64,000 nucleotides of DNA from an uncultured Rhodobiaceae bacterium (GTDB lineage: Bacteria > Pseudomonadota > Alphaproteobacteria > RS24): positions 1 through 64,000 of the forward strand of contig CALCUM010000003.1 in assembly GCA_937907245.1 (NCBI GenBank), in the 5' to 3' direction. The notes below the pieces were generated by a model. That model ran no database searches. It was not told the DNA's origin and was given only the letters and a program-made list of their open reading frames with translations. The first letter of the stretch is position 1; every line of letters begins with the position of its first letter. Position numbers and translations under genes: made by a program. Shown piece after piece: positions 60,736 to 64,000 of the stretch.

Positions 60736-62011
60736 CCAGGCTTTTATCGACACGCTATGCCGTGATTGTGCGGCTCTGGCTACTTTGCCATTTGAGGCGC
60801 GCCGCTGCGCTGCCTGTGGCTCCCCTCGCCTTTTAAAACACGCCGAGCTGACCCAATTGGGCGTCGCGCATCTCGATTGCGATGCGTTTTATGCCGCCGT
60901 CGAGAAACGCGACAACCCCGAGTTAACCGATAAGCCCGTCATCATTGGGGGCGGCAGACGCGGCGTGGTGTCGACTTGCTGCTATGTGGCGCGCATTCAT
61001 GGCGTCCATTCGGCCATGCCTATGTTTCAAGCCACCAAAGCCTGCCCCAAGGCGGTTATCATTAAGCCCGATATGGAAAAATATGGCCGCGTGGGACGAG
61101 AGGTGCGCGCCCTCATGCAAGAGCTAACCCCCTTGGTGGAGCCCCTATCGATTGATGAAGCCTTCATGGATTTACGCGGCACCGAGCGTTTGCATGGCGG
61201 CCCACCTGCCCTGAGTTTGTTAAAACTCGTGCAGCGCATTGAGGCCGAGATTGGCATTACGGTGTCGATTGGGCTTAGCCATAACAAGTTTCTCGCCAAG
61301 CTCTCTTCTGATTTTGATAAGCCGCGCGGCTTCTCGCTTATTGGCCAAGCCGAAACGCTGGAGACGCTGGCAGCATTGCCCGTCAGTGCCATTTGGGGCG
61401 TTGGTAAAGCTATGCAGGCGCGTTTGGCGCGCGATGGCATTCGCCAAATCTCGCAATTGCAGAGCATCGATGAAACCGAATTGGCGCGCCGCTATGAAGC
61501 CACAGGCTTGCGTTTGGCGCGTTTGGCCAAAGGGCTCGACAATCGGCAAGTGACGCCACGAGCGGCCGCCAAGTCGATTTCTAGCGAGACGACCTTCGTG
61601 GAAGATTTATCGGACAGCGCGGCCTTAGAAAAACACCTTTGGAATTTGTCGGAGCGCACGGCCGACCGCTGCAAGGCCAAAGCCGTGGCCGGTAAAACGC
61701 TCGTGTTAAAAATGAAAGCCGACCGTCTATCATCGCTAACCCGCAGTCGGGCGCTATCGAACCCAACGCAATTGGCCGATGTGGTTTTTGAGCAAGGCCG
61801 CGAAATGCTGCAGCAAGTTTTGGCCGAAAAACCAGGCACTCGGTTTCGCCTCATCGGCATTGGCCTGACTGGTTTGGTGGACGAAAAACTGGCCGACCCG
61901 CTAGACCTTGGCGACCCCGACAAGGCCAAACGCAAAGCCGCCGAGCAAGCGATGGATGTCTTGCGCGACAAATTCGGCAAAGACAGCATCAAAAAGGGCC
62001 GTGGCCTTTAG
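60692..62011 (+). CDS. dinB: DNA polymerase IV with N-terminal zinc-ribbon extension
   Basis: A 439-residue Y-family polymerase. Before the catalytic core comes an extra CRDCAALATLPFEARRCAACG segment, two CxxC pairs that could bind zinc, as in several alphaproteobacterial DinB proteins. The core has AHLDCDAFYAAVEKRDNP, VVSTCCYVARIHGVHSAMPM and LSIDEAFMDLRG with the catalytic acids, then a helix-hairpin-helix region and little-finger domain. No canonical C-terminal beta-clamp peptide is obvious. It performs translesion synthesis. Confidence 0.93.
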   Translation: MTLFPEKSPNTPADSQAFIDTLCRDCAALATLPFEARRCAACGSPRLLKHAELTQLGVAHLDCDAFYAAVEKRDNPELTDKPVIIGGGRRGVVSTCCYVARIHGVHSAMPMFQATKACPKAVIIKPDMEKYGRVGREVRALMQELTPLVEPLSIDEAFMDLRGTERLHGGPPALSLLKLVQRIEAEIGITVSIGLSHNKFLAKLSSDFDKPRGFSLIGQAETLETLAALPVSAIWGVGKAMQARLARDGIRQISQLQSIDETELARRYEATGLRLARLAKGLDNRQVTPRAAAKSISSETTFVEDLSDSAALEKHLWNLSERTADRCKAKAVAGKTLVLKMKADRLSSLTRSRALSNPTQLADVVFEQGREMLQQVLAEKPGTRFRLIGIGLTGLVDEKLADPLDLGDPDKAKRKAAEQAMDVLRDKFGKDSIKKGRGL

Positions 62012-62075
62012 CCGCTTGTGGAATTGGGGTAAACTATCTTTGTTCCGTTTCCCCTCCCCGCAATAAGAGGCGCAC

Positions 62076-62558
62076 ATGAGTAAAACCATCCACACTATTT
62101 TAGACAGTATGGGCCTAGTGCTGCCCGCGCCCACCGCGCCTTTAGGCAGCTATGTGCCTTATGTTCAGACCGGTAATCTGCTGATGATATCTGGCCAAGG
62201 GCCCGTGAGTGCGAGCGGCGTGGCTATTAAAGGGCGCTTGGGAGACGGCCTCGAAATTGATGACGGACACCGTGCGGCGCAAATTTGCGGGCTTAATATT
62301 GTCGCGCGCCTGCAAGCGGCGCTGGAGGGCGACTTCGATCGAGTGACCCAAATCATTCGCCTTAATGGCTTCGTTAATTCAACGCCTGATTTCACCCATC
62401 ACCCTGCCGTCCTCAATGGCGCCTCTGATTTAATGTTTGAATTATTTGGCGCGCGGGGCCTGCATAGTCGCACCGCCGTGGGCGTTAGCGCTTTGCCGAT
62501 GGGCTGGGCGGTAGAAATAGACGCCATCGTTGAGATAGAAGGTGACGCGAAAGCATGA
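62076..62558 (+). CDS. RidA family protein (YjgF/YER057c/UK114)
   Basis: A 160-residue RidA-type protein: LPAPTAPLGSYVPYVQTGNLLMISGQGP, GHRAAQICGLNIVARLQAAL, VTQIIRLNGFVNSTPDF and RTAVGVSALPMGWAVEIDAIVEI. The length matches the YjgH-like subgroup, and it lacks the usual catalytic-Arg context near the C-terminus (the ALPMGWAVEI form instead). Function may be imine deamination or another role. It overlaps the following gene by 4 bp (ATGA). Confidence 0.87.
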   Translation: MSKTIHTILDSMGLVLPAPTAPLGSYVPYVQTGNLLMISGQGPVSASGVAIKGRLGDGLEIDDGHRAAQICGLNIVARLQAALEGDFDRVTQIIRLNGFVNSTPDFTHHPAVLNGASDLMFELFGARGLHSRTAVGVSALPMGWAVEIDAIVEIEGDAKA

Positions 62559-63739
62559 GTGACACTCCTTCTGTTCAGGTTCGGGTTATCTCGAGCCTCA
62601 ATCTTGTAGAGCCCGCCCAGTGGGATGCGTGCGCTAACCCTGAGGGCGAGATTTACAATCCATTTTTGCGCCATGCGTTTTTGCTGGCCATGGAAGAAAG
62701 CGGCTCGGCCACGGCAGAGACCGGTTGGCTTGGCCAGCATTTGATTTTGGAAAATGAGACGGGCGAGGTTTTGGCCGTCATGCCGCTTTATCTCAAAGAC
62801 CATAGCCAAGGCGAGTATATTTTCGACTATGGCTGGGCCGATGCGTTTCATCGCGCAGGCGGGCATTATTATCCAAAATTATTAAGCGCGGTTCCCTTTA
62901 CGCCCGCCGGTGGGCGTCGACTTTTGGTCAAACCGGGGCCCAAGCAAGACGAGCATAGAGATAATTTGCTGGCCGCCGCCCTCACCCTTTTGAAAAAACT
63001 CGATGCGTCTTCCCTGCATATTAACTTTTTGCCCGAGGCCGATTGGGAGAGCTTAGGCGCGCAAGGTTTCTTGCAGCGCACCGACCAGCAATTCCATTGG
63101 CAAAATGAGGGCTACCAAAGCTTCGAAGCGTTTTTGGACGCCATGGCCTCACGCAAACGCAAGAACCTACGTAAGGAACGCGCCAAGGCGCTTGAAAATG
63201 GCATTGAAATTGAGGCGATCACCGGAGACCAGCTCACGGAAGCGCATTGGGATGCGTTTTTCCATTTTTACATCGATACCGGTCACAGAAAATGGGGCAC
63301 GCCCTATTTGACCCGTGATTTTTTTACGCGCATTCAGCAAACCATGCCGGAAGATACGCTGCTGATTATGGCCAAACGCGAGGGGCGCTATATTGCCGGC
63401 GCGCTGAATTTCATTGGCGGAGACACGCTGTATGGTCGTAATTGGGGCTGTTTGGAAGACCACCCGTTTTTGCATTTCGAGGTTTGTTATTACCAAGCCA
63501 TCGACTTTGCCATTGCGCGCGGCCTTGCCCGCGTTGAGGCGGGCGCCCAAGGCACCCACAAGCTGGCCCGCGGCTATGCGCCCCACCGCACCTATTCAAA
63601 CCACTACATTACCCATGAGGGCTTGCGCCAAGCGGTGGGTGACTACCTTGAAACCGAGCGCCAATATGTAGACAATGATATGAAGACGCTAAGCCAACAC
63701 ACGCCGTTTAAAAAACTACAGGAGAGCCAAGATGATTAA
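62555..63739 (+). CDS. FemAB/GNAT-like acyltransferase family (COG3146)
   Basis: A 394-residue two-lobed GNAT-fold protein with FLRHAFLLAMEESGSATAETGW, EYIFDYGWADAFHRAGGHYYPKLLSAVPFTPAGGRRL, RKRKNLRKERAKAL and YGRNWGCLEDHPFLHFEVCYYQAIDFAIARGL near the C-terminus. This is the COG3146/DUF482 pattern of uncharacterised N-acyltransferases, conserved in Proteobacteria. It overlaps the RidA gene by 4 bp and its end overlaps the HIT gene by 8 bp. Confidence 0.85.
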   Translation: MSDTPSVQVRVISSLNLVEPAQWDACANPEGEIYNPFLRHAFLLAMEESGSATAETGWLGQHLILENETGEVLAVMPLYLKDHSQGEYIFDYGWADAFHRAGGHYYPKLLSAVPFTPAGGRRLLVKPGPKQDEHRDNLLAAALTLLKKLDASSLHINFLPEADWESLGAQGFLQRTDQQFHWQNEGYQSFEAFLDAMASRKRKNLRKERAKALENGIEIEAITGDQLTEAHWDAFFHFYIDTGHRKWGTPYLTRDFFTRIQQTMPEDTLLIMAKREGRYIAGALNFIGGDTLYGRNWGCLEDHPFLHFEVCYYQAIDFAIARGLARVEAGAQGTHKLARGYAPHRTYSNHYITHEGLRQAVGDYLETERQYVDNDMKTLSQHTPFKKLQESQDD

Positions 63740-64000
63740 TCTTACCGATGCTTATGACGAGCAGAATATTTTTGCCAAAATCCTGCGCGGCGAGCTGCCA
63801 AGCCACAAGCTGTATGAAGATGATGCGACGCTGGCTTTTATGGATATCATGCCGCAAGTAGCCGGCCATACTTTGGTTATTCCCAAGCAACCTGCCGTCA
63901 CGTTTCTCGACTTAACCGCAGAAGCCGCCGCCAGCGTTATGGCCACTGCCAAACTTCTTGCCCCCGCTATTATCAAGGCGGTGGAGGCGCCGGGCTTTAT
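63732..64000 (+). CDS. HIT family protein, 5' part (cut by window end)
   Basis: The frame opens with the ATG at 63732, inside the end of the GNAT-like gene, and encodes NIFAKILRGELPSHKLYEDDATLAFMDI, MPQVAGHTLVIPKQPAVTFLDL and LAPAIIKAVEAPGF up to the window edge. This is the N-terminal half of a histidine-triad protein of the HinT/YcfF type, a purine nucleoside phosphoramidase. The catalytic HxHxHxx would lie beyond position 64000. GGAGAG is the ribosome-binding site. Confidence 0.88.
   Translation, partial: MINLTDAYDEQNIFAKILRGELPSHKLYEDDATLAFMDIMPQVAGHTLVIPKQPAVTFLDLTAEAAASVMATAKLLAPAIIKAVEAPGF

Overview
The window looks like a chromosomal segment of a marine-type alphaproteobacterium. The evidence is the gene order gatC-ruvX-pyrB-pyrC-plsY-dprA-topA-rnr-DUF983-NUDIX-rpmG-DUF3572, a Pol IV with an N-terminal CxxC/CxxC extension, and the general protein similarity; the exact order is not identified. 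Coding density is high and GC content is moderate. No rRNA, tRNA, transposase or CRISPR array was recognised.

Layout. (1) 1-2.5 kb: AT-rich accessory DNA. It holds a small membrane protein, a chimeric ORF whose last 60 codons are the decayed start of a tyrosine integrase, an ABM-domain protein, and two diverged copies of a 45-bp repeat. (2) 2.6-7.3 kb: a leftward run of metabolic and stress-type genes (iron alcohol dehydrogenase, alpha/beta hydrolase, SOUL haem protein, OYE flavin oxidoreductase). (3) 7.4-25.5 kb: a surface-polysaccharide island. It has an ABC exporter (Wzm/Wzt with a C-terminal glycan-binding region), GalE, at least five soluble glycosyltransferases, two integral-membrane GT-C-like proteins, two GNGPSL-motif (DUF115-like) proteins, a methyltransferase, and an unusual set of CMP-sugar synthetase, D-2-hydroxyacid dehydrogenase, SDR and SMP-30 lactonase. 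A 168-bp direct repeat with one mismatch flanks the whole island. The repeat is the 3' end of the FAD-oxidoreductase gene on the island's right side, so the island looks like a mobile or exchangeable cassette docked at that gene.

(4) 25.3-38.8 kb: redox, detoxification and transport genes. They include the FAD oxidoreductase and a divergent ABM-like membrane protein that share a mirrored promoter box, two GST-family proteins, a SulP transporter, an HI0933-type flavoprotein, a penicillin-acylase-family hydrolase, an Ogt-type alkyltransferase, an SDR protein with every halohydrin dehalogenase hallmark, a TauD-type dioxygenase, a ferredoxin-reductase-like protein and a peroxiredoxin. (5) 38.9-45.2 kb: a globin-like protein, glutaryl-CoA dehydrogenase, a coniferyl-aldehyde-dehydrogenase-like enzyme, two PaaG/enoyl-CoA-hydratase-family proteins and a serine beta-lactamase-like hydrolase; together these suggest aromatic or acyl-CoA catabolism. 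(6) 45.2-64 kb: conserved housekeeping genes (gatCAB, ruvX, pyrB with a catalytically dead pyrC-like gene, plsY, dprA, topA, rnr, rpmG, dinB and others), ending in a HIT-family gene cut by the window edge.

The most notable items are the repeat-bracketed glycan island with its unexplained CMP-sugar module, the candidate halohydrin dehalogenase translationally coupled to a GST, the dead dihydroorotase, the mirrored promoter box at 26.4-26.5 kb, and four convergent gene pairs whose stop codons overlap inside CTAG or TTAA.
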